Assembly: GCA_963701675.1 (NCBI GenBank) | Contig: OY969623.1 | Coordinates: 2,046,001 to 2,110,000 of the forward strand | DNA: 64,000 bases | Direction of reading: 5' to 3' | Source of the DNA: G963701675 sp963701675 | GTDB lineage: Bacteria > Planctomycetota > Planctomycetia > Gemmatales > Gemmataceae | Part shown: in pieces, positions 26,574-34,431 of the stretch | How positions within the stretch are numbered: the first letter of the stretch is position 1 | Layout: each line of letters begins with the position of its first letter | Translations under genes and position numbers: made by a program | The notes under the pieces: model-generated | The model's database searches: none | The model's input: the letters and a program-made list of their open reading frames with translations, nothing else | Told to the model about the DNA's origin: nothing

Positions 26574-27986
26574 TCACGCTTGGGCCCACGGGACGTTCCG
26601 ATCCACGAGGCGTAGGGAGATCAATCCCAACTCGGCATGCAAGTAGGGGTCGGGATAGCGTGTATATCCCATGCCGGGTCGCTCGTGTTTTCGGCATAAC
26701 CATAGACGAAGGCGTTGTCGGGCATGATTCGTCACGTGCCGATACGCGTTGCTCACGGGTCCCAGGCAAAAATAATTGGCCCAGCCCCGGAGCATTTGGT
26801 TCAGCCGCGTAACGATGACCGATACATCCTTGGTCCACGTCGCGGCGCGGGTCTCGATGCGCATCCGTTCGCACAAGGAACGAATCGCTTGATTCGACGG
26901 ACGTTGGCCGATGAAGCGAAAGCCCGTCTGCATCGAATAGCAACGCCCGAACGTGTACCCCAGAAAATCGAACGTTCCCTCAGGCAAGCGGCAGATGTGC
27001 GTCTTCTGGTCATTGACGGTCAACTGCAAGCGGCGCATCATCTCGTGCATTGCTGCCAGCGCCTGCGTCGCAGTGCCTTGACAGCAGATTACGAGATCAT
27101 CCGCGTAGTTGACGATCTTGGCCCGAAGTCGCTGCTCGTGTCCCATGAGCTTCCAACCCAAGACGAATCGACGCATGTAGAGATTACTCAACAAAGGTGA
27201 GATCGGAGCCCCTTGCGGACAGCCACGACCTTCGTCCTTATTGCGGGTCGTTCGTTGTCGGCATCCGCGGTCGTCGGTTTCTTCCACCGGAGCTTGGAGC
27301 CATCGTTTGATCAGCCGTAACACGTGCCGATCGCTGATGCGCCGCGCCACCGATTTCAAAAGCGCCGCATGCGGAATTCCGTCGAAGTACCCGGACAAAT
27401 CGGCGTCAATAACCTCCCAATGTCGTGCCTTGAGTAGCCGGTAGACGTGGCCTACCGCGTCCAACGCGCCACGATCCCGCCGGTACGCATACTGTTCCGG
27501 CTGCAAGTCCGCCTCGAAGATAGGTTCGAGAACGAGCGTTGCCGCCGTCATGAGCACCCGAGTTTTCACCGTTGGAATGCCTAGCGGACGGCTCCGGCCG
27601 GGTTGACCGGGCTTGGGGATGTGCACCCGTCGCACGGCCTCCGGCCGATACCGGTAGGTTCGAAATTCCTCCGCCAGTTCCCGCAGCCATCGTTCTTGTC
27701 CATACGCCTCGATGTCCTCGAACGTTTGGCCATCCACTCCCGGCGCACCGCCATTGGCTCGGCTGATGCGGTAGGCGTGTTCCAGCACATCCGCTCGGTA
27801 AATCTTGTCGTAAAGGGCATAGAACTGATACTGGGGACATCCCTTCGCTTTCGCGTGTAACGCCTTCTGTAGCTTCTCAACCGTTGGTGGAGGTGTTAGG
27901 CTCACGCCAATCTCCTGGCTGTCGCCACTTCGGACGTTGTCCTTGAACTGAGGCCCCTTTGCTCCACCGGCATTACCCGGCTTCAT
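26574..27986 (-). CDS. ltrA: Group II intron-encoded reverse transcriptase/maturase
   Basis: 470 residues. RT blocks in order: YDKIYRADVLEHAYRISRAN, GAPGVDGQTFEDI, RRVHIPKPGQPGRSRPLGIPT, ADLSGYFDGIPHAALL, GRGCPQGAPISPLLSNLYM and the catalytic KIVNYADDLVI. The maturase (X) domain reads LNQMLRGWANYFCLG..RLRLWLCRKHERPG. There is no HNH endonuclease after X, so mobility would use replication-fork priming or be lost. The ATG at 27986 gives the usual start MKPGNAGGAKGPQFK; the open frame extends to 28067. It promotes splicing and retrohoming of the intron in which it lies. Confidence 0.92.
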   Translation of the reverse strand: MKPGNAGGAKGPQFKDNVRSGDSQEIGVSLTPPPTVEKLQKALHAKAKGCPQYQFYALYDKIYRADVLEHAYRISRANGGAPGVDGQTFEDIEAYGQERWLRELAEEFRTYRYRPEAVRRVHIPKPGQPGRSRPLGIPTVKTRVLMTAATLVLEPIFEADLQPEQYAYRRDRGALDAVGHVYRLLKARHWEVIDADLSGYFDGIPHAALLKSVARRISDRHVLRLIKRWLQAPVEETDDRGCRQRTTRNKDEGRGCPQGAPISPLLSNLYMRRFVLGWKLMGHEQRLRAKIVNYADDLVICCQGTATQALAAMHEMMRRLQLTVNDQKTHICRLPEGTFDFLGYTFGRCYSMQTGFRFIGQRPSNQAIRSLCERMRIETRAATWTKDVSVIVTRLNQMLRGWANYFCLGPVSNAYRHVTNHARQRLRLWLCRKHERPGMGYTRYPDPYLHAELGLISLRLVDRNVPWAQA

Positions 27987-28581
27987 AGCTCGTACGGGCC
28001 TCTCCGCCACCCTTGACGGCCCGGCCTGTCTCTCGCGAGCGTCCGGTTGAGAGTCACGCGCTCTCACCGCAAGGGCTTCCCGTGTTACGGTCGATTCCCA
28101 AATACAGACATGCCGACACCACTACCCCGGCAAGATCGCTGGGTGCGTTTGTCGCTTCTTCCCCAGACGACGGCGGCCTTCCCTGAAAAACTGCCAGGTC
28201 GGCTCTTGCATCTTCGGTATTTCGAGGCCTGCTCGGTGTTCACTTCGCGTTTCGGCCTGCCTGCTTGCTGAGTCACCTAGGTAACTCGCTTCATCAGAGG
28301 CTTCGACGGATTTGTTACCTCCTCCGCCGCTCCGATTGCTTCCGGCTGGAGCGACCCGTCGCCGGGTGAGATTCGACTCACAGGGAATCGCCGTCTTTGC
28401 ACGGCGCACAGTTCTTTTACCGTACGGGCGACGACTTGATGGGAATCCTGCCTGACGGCCTTAGCACAGCGCAAGCGCAAGGCCAGGGATGTTCCGCAGC
28501 GTGTTGCATTTTCAAAGTTGTCTGGGAGGCTGTCTATAGAAACCGCCGATAACCGGTACTTGGCGTGACGACCCGTCACAC

Positions 28582-28975
28582 TTCCGCGGGGTGACGCGGC
28601 GTGGCTTCCTCCACGTGGGCCTAGTCGGCGGGTTGCCAAAGCGGCGAGAGCAAAGAGGCGAAAGCGATCCCGTGTCGAGTTCAATCGTTCATGCTCGGAC
28701 GGGCCAGGTTCGACTTTGACGGAGTCGCGAGAGGCGTTCGAATCCATCAAGACATCTCCATGCGAGTTCGATGGATAGGCGCTGTCTGATGGCAACCAAA
28801 TCAAGGATGCCAGCCCGTGAAAACTGCGGCCCTTGGGGTCGAGGTCGCGCGGATAGGCTCCCTCTCGGATCGGCAAATCCGAGAAGGCGCCGCCGGCCGC
28901 TCGTCGCAGATCCGCGAGTTGCAGGGAGAACGCCGACGGGACGTTGAGATTCGCCTGCGTCAAACTGACGCCCGG
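28582..28975. other. 5' exon side of the intron, no gene recognised
   Basis: Both strands are open in places (minus up to 28963, plus 28817-28999) but neither has family motifs. The DNA next to the intron contains CCGCGTCACCCCGCGG, a small hairpin on the exon side that could serve as the insertion target. Confidence 0.35.
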
Positions 28976-29176
28976 TTATGTGAGCTTTTTCTTCGCTAAG
29001 GCGAGGGGGGAAAGTGGGTCCAACACGTCAGGGGGAAGGTCAAGTTTTCGCCGCAGTTTCCTCATCGCGTTCTTGCAAGCCTCGATTTCGTCCCGCATGT
29101 CGTCATAGCTGTCCGGCATCTCACGCTGGTAACGTTCGAGTTCCTGGATCGCATCATATAAAACATCGCCGATCAC
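28976..29176 (-). CDS. Small hypothetical helical protein
   Basis: 66 residues, MIGDVLYDAIQELERYQREMP..DDMRDEIEACKNAMRKLRRKLDLP. Highly charged, predicted two-helix coiled coil. GGAGGAGAG-like sequence precedes the ATG on the minus strand. No family recognised. Confidence 0.5.
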   Translation of the reverse strand: MIGDVLYDAIQELERYQREMPDSYDDMRDEIEACKNAMRKLRRKLDLPPDVLDPLSPLALAKKKLT

Positions 29177-29362
29177 AACGTCTCTCCTCCAAGTTTTCCA
29201 ACGAGCAATGGCTCATCCGCCGGCACAACAATCCGGACGCCCGCGTCATTCACGATGAGCTGACGTTCGCCGGCTTTCCACTATTCTCGTCGAGTGCCGC
29301 CTGAAACACCGAAACGTATTTTCGGTGCCATGTAAAGTGATCACCGTCGGGTAATCTATCAT

Positions 29363-29640
29363 TCGATCGACTCGCGTGGCATGTGACTGGCTTTGACCAG
29401 CTGGCCTTCGGCATCCAGCAAATCTTGCAGGCATTTGGCCAGCGTGGCCGTCAACACTTCAGACCCCATCCCATTCTCGCCGTTCCGCGACATTTGCCGT
29501 TCTCGACCGTTTCCACGGAATTCAGCAAAGGCAGGTGCCTTGACATACTCCCATGCGTTTCCTTCATTCGAACTCCTCCACCACTTCTTCTCCTTCTTCG
29601 TTAAACCCGCCATGCCTTTGCAGGGTTTCTTCGTTGCTTT
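29363..29640 (-). pseudogene. Scrambled fragments of a DUF892 (YciE/YciF) gene
   Basis: Two pieces of a DUF892 ferritin-like gene. At about 29400-29460 the frame reads LQDLLDAEGQLVKAS, like the N-terminal 'LKDLYDAEKQLVKALPK'. At about 29565-29630 a split frame reads CKGMAGL and then EEGEEVVEEFE, like the middle 'CKAMEGLIEEGKEVL' of the intact gene at 30392. The order is reversed (middle before N-terminal), so the copy is rearranged and non-functional. Confidence 0.45.
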
Positions 29641-29717
29641 TTGGCCAAGCAAGTCGAGCGGTCATTACCGCCATCTTCTCCTCGGATTCCGGGCAGGCCA
29701 TAGTCGGCTCCCATTTT

Positions 29718-30119
29718 CTACTTCCCCGTCGCCAGGTCCGACAGAAGCACTTTCTGGAACTGTTTACGCACCACGTCGGCAGCCTGCTGATAAATGCTGT
29801 CGAGCCGCTCGTTGAGGGTTCCGGTCGCTTCTTCATGTGACAACGACGGCGCGCAACGAATCGGCCCGTCAACGGCTTCGAGAATCTCGAGGAGGGTGAT
29901 CTCCTGTGGCGCCTTAGCCAGGCGATAACCGCCGTTCGGGCCCTTTACGGACATAAGCACGTGCGCCGAGACCAACGGCTTCAGGACTTTCAAGAGAAAC
30001 CGTTCCGGAATCCCACGTGCTTGGGCCACGTGATGCGACGCCACCGGGTGATTCTGTTTCTGCGTCGCCATATGGGCCAGCGCGTGAATGGCATACGTAG
30101 CGGCACGTGTTAATCTCAT
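29718..30119 (-). CDS. Rrf2-family transcriptional regulator
   Basis: 133 residues, full length. Winged HTH at the N terminus: MRLTRAATYAIHALAHMA, VASHHVAQARGIPERFLLKVLKPL, then the wing VKGPNGGYRLAKAPQEITLLEILEAVDGP. Only one cysteine (RCAPSL) follows instead of the three that hold a 2Fe-2S cluster in IscR or NsrR, so it probably does not use that cluster. It may respond to stress or nitrosative signals, as other Rrf2 proteins do (inference). It lies downstream of the DUF892 stress gene on the same strand, 270 nt away. Confidence 0.88.
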   Translation of the reverse strand: MRLTRAATYAIHALAHMATQKQNHPVASHHVAQARGIPERFLLKVLKPLVSAHVLMSVKGPNGGYRLAKAPQEITLLEILEAVDGPIRCAPSLSHEEATGTLNERLDSIYQQAADVVRKQFQKVLLSDLATGK

Positions 30120-30391
30120 CTGTTTCGACCTCTCGCGGCGGTTGCATGCAATCGCCAGCCTTTACGAAAACGGCACAATGACGCGGGAATGCAATTTGCT
30201 TACAGGGCATCGATTAACCGGCGCAGATCGTCCTTCCCCAGGCGTTGAATGTAGCCTTGCAGGGTGATAACGATGTCGGCAACACCGCGCGAGGACTTGG
30301 AGTTGCCGTGCGGTCGCGCCTCAACAGTCTGTCGAGCCACCGCAGAGGCTGCGGCTTAATCGCATCTTGAGGTTAAGCCGATCTGGCCGAG

Positions 30392-30952
30392 TTATTGGCG
30401 GCCCGTGCTTCGCGATGCCTTTCGAAGGTCTTCGCCGTCCGTTTCGCCGTCATCGTCCGTTTCGGTACTGAGGTTCGGGTAAAGTTCGCTCTCCGCGATC
30501 TGGGTGAGCTTCTCGTCAGCCGCCGATTCTTCGTCCAAAGTCTCTTGTAACAATTGAACGACTTCGTCGTAGCCGAGGTTCTCGGCGAGAGCGCGGGCGC
30601 TACCGTACGCAGAGATTTCGTAGTGTTCCACCCGTTGACCCGCGCCAATGATCGCAAGATCGATAAGCAACTCCTCGCCGTCGGCATCCAGTACTTCTTT
30701 ACCTTCCTCGATAAGCCCTTCCATTGCCTTGCATTTTTTCCCGCCGAGTTTCAGACCGAGTGTCTCGCCGATCTTGTCCAGGCGATCTACTTGCGTCTTG
30801 GTTTCTTCCAGGTGGTTTGTCAGCGCCTCTGCCAACGCTTCGGATGAAGCCGTCTTGGCCATGCGCGGGAGCGCTTTCAGAAGCTGGGACTCGGCGCTGT
30901 AAAGATCTTTCAGCTGATCGTGAAAAAGCTGTTGCGGAGTAGCGAATTCCAT
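30392..30952 (-). CDS. DUF892 / YciE-YciF-type ferritin-like protein
   Basis: 186 residues. MEFATPQQLFHDQLKDLYSAESQLLKALPRMA, LTNHLEETKTQVDRLDKI, CKAMEGLIEEGKEVLD, AGQRVEHYEISAYGSARALAENLG and LLQETLDEESAADEKL carry the Glu/His metal ligands of the DUF892 four-helix bundle. Members are induced by general stress and resemble ferritin-like diiron proteins. The last 25 residues are acidic then basic. The ATG at 30952 has AAAGGA upstream; an 18-residue longer start is unlikely. Confidence 0.9.
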   Translation of the reverse strand: MEFATPQQLFHDQLKDLYSAESQLLKALPRMAKTASSEALAEALTNHLEETKTQVDRLDKIGETLGLKLGGKKCKAMEGLIEEGKEVLDADGEELLIDLAIIGAGQRVEHYEISAYGSARALAENLGYDEVVQLLQETLDEESAADEKLTQIAESELYPNLSTETDDDGETDGEDLRKASRSTGRQ

Positions 30953-31129
30953 TGGTGCAGTCCTTTCGTTGGAAGTATTCTCATTTGATCGACTGGCCCC
31001 GGTCAATGCAAACGTTATGCCGCGACGTCTGTACCATTGATCGGTGTCAAGCGGTCACGATGGCAGGTGGGGTGACGACTGATCGGTGTCGATGACCAAC
31101 CACGTGCGAAGCTGAATTCTCAATCGCTC

Positions 31130-31384
31130 GCACGAGAGTGCGCCTCGGGGTTCATTTTCCCCCGCATTGGACTTGTCCAAGAGAGTTTCCTGGCCTATGG
31201 CGCGGCACTCGCGGCGCTGCCAAGTCTGGCGATTCGGGCGGCGGCTGAAGACCGCAAAGTGACTTTCAGTGGCGATCCGTTCTCACTTGGCGTTGCCTCC
31301 GGCGATCCAACTGCCGAGGGCGTAGTGCTGTGGACCAAACTCGCGCCGAAACCGCTCGAGCCCGATGGCGGTATTCGGCGGTAA
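31130..31384 (+). pseudogene. phoD: 5' remnant of alkaline phosphatase D (phoD)
   Basis: Reads FLAYGAALAALPSLAIRAA (Tat-type signal peptide tail) and DPFSLGVASGDPTAEGVVLW, TKLAPKPLEPDGG: the start of secreted PhoD phosphodiesterases/alkaline phosphatases ('F.LGVASGDP..DGVVLWTRLAP'). A stop follows at 31382, and none of the metal-binding core is present. The twin-arginine region is damaged too. Confidence 0.72.
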
Positions 31385-31507
31385 CTGAAGTAGGCCAACA
31401 ACAGCATCGCTACAGAAATGGGGAGGTCCGTTCTGGCCTCCCCATCTTTCGGTTTGTCACGACCCCGCTTTGCCGCCGCATTCGTAGCCTTAATACGAGC
31501 CGCGGAA

Positions 31508-31639
31508 TCATTGTGGATCCGTCGTCTTCCACACCCCGCCGCCCCACGTGCCGAGGACAATGCGGTTCGGATTCGAGAGGTCGGCTGCCACGGCTATCGT
31601 GCGCCCGGTGAACGGGAAGCGGCGCCGGAGCCGTACCAT
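31508..31639 (-). pseudogene. Remnant of a BNR/sialidase-like propeller protein
   Basis: The minus strand reads FTGRTIAVAADLSNPNRIVL, then GTWGGGVWKTTDPQ and a stop. 'NPxRIxLGTxGGGVWKTTD' is the repeat of BNR/sortilin-like beta-propellers ('VYDRTSGGVWKTTDGG'). Only about one blade remains. Confidence 0.5.
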
Positions 31640-31747
31640 GTTGTGGTGTGTCAGGCTGAAATGGAAAAGGGCCGAGAGATGCTGCCGCGCATTCTCTCGG
31701 CCCAGCGATTGGAGTTTAACAAACCCTACTTCGCGGACGGCCGGCGG

Positions 31748-32481
31748 TCAAACGGGCAATGTGTTTTGGCTCGCTTTCGCCATCTGTGGTATCCTTTGGT
31801 TCTGGAATCTCCCCGCAAACCAGACACCTGACCTGCCCGAAGTGTTCAGTGCGCTTGGAAGCAGATCTTCAACTTCCGCGTAACCAGATGTAAAATCGAC
31901 GTCGCTCATCGCCGCTCCGGCACGTAACTGCGGTGCCGACCACCGCGTGGGTGAAGCAATCAACTCGTCCACTGCGTTTACGACGAAGAAATCGACTCCA
32001 TGGCACAAATCGTCACGGGACTCGAATCCCGAACGCGATCCCGTGTTCGCGTGGTGCTCGTCTTGCATTAGCAAGATCGGGCCGGGCGGCGGGATTGGCG
32101 ACGTCCAATCGGCATCATTTAGAAGCACCAACGCTGAGCCCGAAGCTTGATCCGTCACTACAAGCTCCGGATAGCGGTCGCTGTTGAGATCCCCGGCGGC
32201 GATCGCCTGGGCCGCTGTACCGGCGGTGTATGACAAAGGCGCTTGAAAGGTTCCGTTGCCGTTACCTAGGAGCACGCTCGACGCGCTGCCATTGCAACTC
32301 GTGGTCGCGATATCCAGACGGCGATCCCGGTTGAAGTCCGCAACGATCGGGAAACACTGGTTTGTTCCCCCGGTCGCATAGAGGACAACTGGTTGGAAAC
32401 TCCCGTTGCCGTTCCCCAGCAAAACACTTGCCTTGGCGCCATCCAAGGCCACAACGTTTCCCATGTCCGCACGCGTAGGGC
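31748..32481 (-). pseudogene. FG-GAP/VCBS repeat fragment fused in frame to the AsmA-like remnant
   Basis: Reads VLLGNGNGSFQPVVLYATGG, FPIVADFNRDRRLDIATTS, VLLGNGNGTFQAPLSYTAG and AAGDLNSDRYPELVVTD: two to three FG-GAP (VCBS) propeller repeats with Ca-binding DFNxDxxxD loops, then a C-terminal tail (GPILLMQDEHHANTGSRSG..). The N-terminal part and signal of this protein are lost. It joins the AsmA-like frame at about 32480 without a stop, forming a chimera with no plausible function. Confidence 0.6.
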
Positions 32482-33869
32482 GCGTCCACTGGTGCAATCG
32501 CGAAAGATCCCCCGACAACGATGCACTCGCCGTGACGTAGTTTGGGCCTTCGCCTCTTTGGACCTCGACCTTTGCGGACTGAATGGCTAACGCGCTGCTT
32601 TCCAGTTTGATCTGCGTTAGTTCCCCTTTTTGCTCGGCCAGCCACCATTTTCCTGCGGATTCCAAGTTAACCACCGGTTCTTGAACTGCCACTCCCTCGG
32701 CTTGGTAGCTAAGGTTGCGAAGGGTCGCGGTGAGCTTATGCATTTCCCAGACTTTATCGCTGAAGCCCAGGCGGCCCACTATATCCGCGGATCCGCTCAA
32801 TTGGCAGTTCTCCGGAAGAAAACTGCACATTCGAAGTGGCTTCTGCAACGCAGCTAAGTCGACATGCGCCTGTAATGCGATCGCGTTCCATGGACCGCGG
32901 ACCATGTCTTCAACAGGCTCAATCAAGTTCAAGACTAGTCTTTCGCGATCCCTGGAGACCTGAAGGCATCCGGCCGAGCAGCCTAATCGGTTCGCCTTCA
33001 TCTGCATCACGGCGTCGATGCGAACCTTCAGATTCTCCTTTTGTAGCGATTGCTGCTTTCGCCCTGGTAACTCAACGTTCTCCAATCGCATGTCACCCTG
33101 TACCGTCATTGGTCTGTCTCCGCTTTCGCTCTTTCCCTCAAACGAGAGATCCAACTTTCAGCTCGTTCCCACCGTTACGGTGTCGCCGATAAATGTAGAA
33201 AAGGGAGACAATGGCGCATTCTCCAATTTCACTTTCAAGGCCGCTCCCGACAGGGGGTCGTTGTTCCATGCCACGGCCACGGAACCGTTGGCCCAGATGG
33301 CTTGAAGCTCACAATGGGAAGGAATGTATTGCCCGCGCGGTTTGATAAGCTTGGAGTTTACCGAGTTAATTCGCCATTCCTCGGTGAGGGCGGCATTGCG
33401 TAAGATGATTTCTCCAGCAACTACTTCGAGATTCCATTGACCTTCGCCACCGCCGTAACCGCTGAACACCCTTTCCCAATCCGCCGTTTCTTGGGCGACG
33501 ACTACGGTAAGAGAAGGTTTCTCCAAGCGAATGGTGCTGGAATCGCCCGTCCCCGTCAGTGTCGCAAGCAAAGACTTGGGAGCTGTCACTCGGGGCAAAG
33601 CTAGCGTAATTCGTCCTGCTTCATCGCGCACTTCCACGTTTTCGAAAGAAATCGGCGAGAGCCAACCGAATTTTGCCCGGCCCACGGTGACGCTGCTTTG
33701 AGTGCCACCAATGAATTTCGCTGCGAGCCAATTGCGGAGCGGTGTGTGCGCAACAATCGTCGGCGCAAGCCACAACAGGACCATCATCACGGCGACTATT
33801 TTTCCAGCGCCTCACAGGCAAGCGTCGGAGTTCACCCTTTTTCGCATGTTTTGAAAGTAACATTTCCAT
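32482..33869 (-). pseudogene. AsmA-like envelope protein, broken by insertion, nonsense codon and truncation
   Basis: N-terminal membrane segment VMMVLLWLAPTIVAHTPLRNWLAA followed by GRAKFGWLSPISFENVEVRD, LPRVTAPKSLLATL, LEKPSLTVVV and WNLEVVAGEIILRNA: the beta-taco start of AsmA/TamB-like transporters in planctomycetes. Three lesions are visible. One extra A in the A5 run at 33800-33804 separates the first 20 codons (LRRLPVRRWK) from the membrane helix. An in-frame TGA lies at 33158-33160. The C terminus is replaced at about 32480 by an FG-GAP fragment. Clearly decaying. Confidence 0.65.
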
Positions 33870-33904
33870 GAATGTCGGTCCTAACTGAGAATGGGCAAGA
33901 TTCG

Positions 33905-34013
33905 CTGTAGTGGTTCAACGAGTTTTGGATTTACATTCGTACACTTGCGCCGAAACGTCGGCGCTAATTTGGGGTGTACGGATGTGCGTTCAAAACTCGG
34001 TGAACCACTACAG
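33905..34013. repeat. MITE-like palindromic element with 22-bp terminal inverted repeats
   Basis: 109 bp. The left end CTGTAGTGGTTCAACGAGTT.. (33905-33926) is the reverse complement of the right end (33992-34013) at 21 of 22 positions. An inner inverted repeat GTACAC/GTGTAC surrounds a third hairpin GCGCCGAAACGTCGGCGC. It has no coding capacity. It abuts the 5' end of the tRNA-His-like sequence. Confidence 0.75.
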
Positions 34014-34083
34014 TCCGTGGTGTAGCGGCTGGCATGCGACGCTGTGACCGTCGAGGCGGCGGGTTCAAATCCCCCCGGACACC
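34013..34083 (+). tRNA. tRNA-His (GUG), acceptor stem damaged at positions 1-2
   Basis: Anticodon arm CGACG-CTGTGAC-CGTCG with anticodon GTG, T-loop TTCAAAT with a 5-bp stem (one C-C mismatch), D-loop containing AGCGG and C73, the His discriminator. Only five acceptor pairs form (GTCCG with CGGAC). The first two bases should read GT but are CA, which belong to the end of the palindromic element. It may therefore be a disrupted tRNA gene, or the true 5' end has been replaced. Confidence 0.6.
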
Positions 34084-34087
34084 CTGA

Positions 34088-34163
34088 TGATTAGGGATTA
34101 GGGATTAGGGATTAGAGATCAGAGATTAGAAAGGCCTAATCCCGAATCCCTAATCCCCAATCT
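34088..34163 (+). repeat. Heptamer repeat (GGGATTA) with inverted copy
   Basis: Three to four tandem copies of GGGATTA are followed by GAGATCAGAGATTAG and then the reverse form CCTAATCCCGAATCCCTAAT. The two halves can form a long hairpin between the tRNA-His and tRNA-Arg genes. It may be a simple-sequence expansion or serve as a processing/terminator structure. Confidence 0.6.
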
Positions 34164-34165
34164 CC

Positions 34166-34237
34166 GTCCTCGGAGTGTGGTGGACGGCACACGACCGTGC
34201 GAAGGTCGAGGATCAGGTTCGATTCCTGACGAGGATA
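34166..34237 (+). tRNA. tRNA-Arg (GCG)
   Basis: Cloverleaf: acceptor GTCCTCG/CGAGGAT (one G-U), D arm GTG..CAC, anticodon stem CGACC/GGTCG with loop GTGCGAA (anticodon GCG), T arm TCAGG-TTCGATT-CCTGA, discriminator A. The anticodon GCG is unusual, since most bacteria read CGN with ACG (inosine). Confidence 0.82.
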
Positions 34238-34243
34238 CTCGAA

Positions 34244-34314
34244 GACGCTGGAGCCGGACGGCAAGGCGACCGGCTGCAACCCGGTCAAAGTGGGTTCGAC
34301 TCCCACCGGCGTCT
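34244..34314 (+). tRNA. tRNA-Cys (GCA)
   Basis: Acceptor GACGCTG/CGGCGTC with U73, the Cys identity base; D arm GCC..GGC with GG in the loop; anticodon arm ACCGG-CTGCAAC-CCGGT (anticodon GCA); T arm GTGGG-TTCGACT-CCCAC. Six bases separate it from tRNA-Arg. CCA is not encoded. Confidence 0.9.
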
Positions 34315-34431
34315 CTAACGGCCAACTGCCGGTTCGGACTACATCTGTTAAATGTCGCGTCTGAACCATTTCTTCGTTGGCCGCCGATTGCCGAGATGGT
34401 CGATGACGGAGCGGCAGCAGATCGTCAAGCC

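Larger units (their letters stand above)
26415..28581 (-). mobile_element. Group II intron (RNA plus maturase), minus strand
   Basis: A retroelement on the minus strand. The 5' end is placed at GTGTG (28581-28577), which fits the GUGYG rule; the following ~500 nt before the maturase would form domains I-III. The maturase lies in domain IV and a clear domain V follows it at 26529-26561. The 3' end is placed tentatively at CTCTAC (26415), fitting the terminal AY rule. Boundaries are inferences from motifs and could be off by tens of bases. The interrupted sequence is not a recognisable gene. Confidence 0.6.

Noticed and set aside
26574..28067. Reverse transcriptase as a defence RT or retron
   Set aside because: The maturase X domain, the domain V hairpin just after the stop and the GTGTG 5' end mark it as a group II intron.
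28277..28963. Minus-strand 228-codon open frame upstream of the maturase
   Set aside because: More than half lies in the predicted intron RNA domains and the product has no coding character.
29014..29304. Plus-strand frame ending FSNEQWLIRRHNNPDARVIH..
   Set aside because: The last 37 codons look protein-like, but there is no start and no family match; at most a remnant.
34088..34163. CRISPR-like array
   Set aside because: Repeat unit is 7 bp with no spacers; no cas genes in the window.
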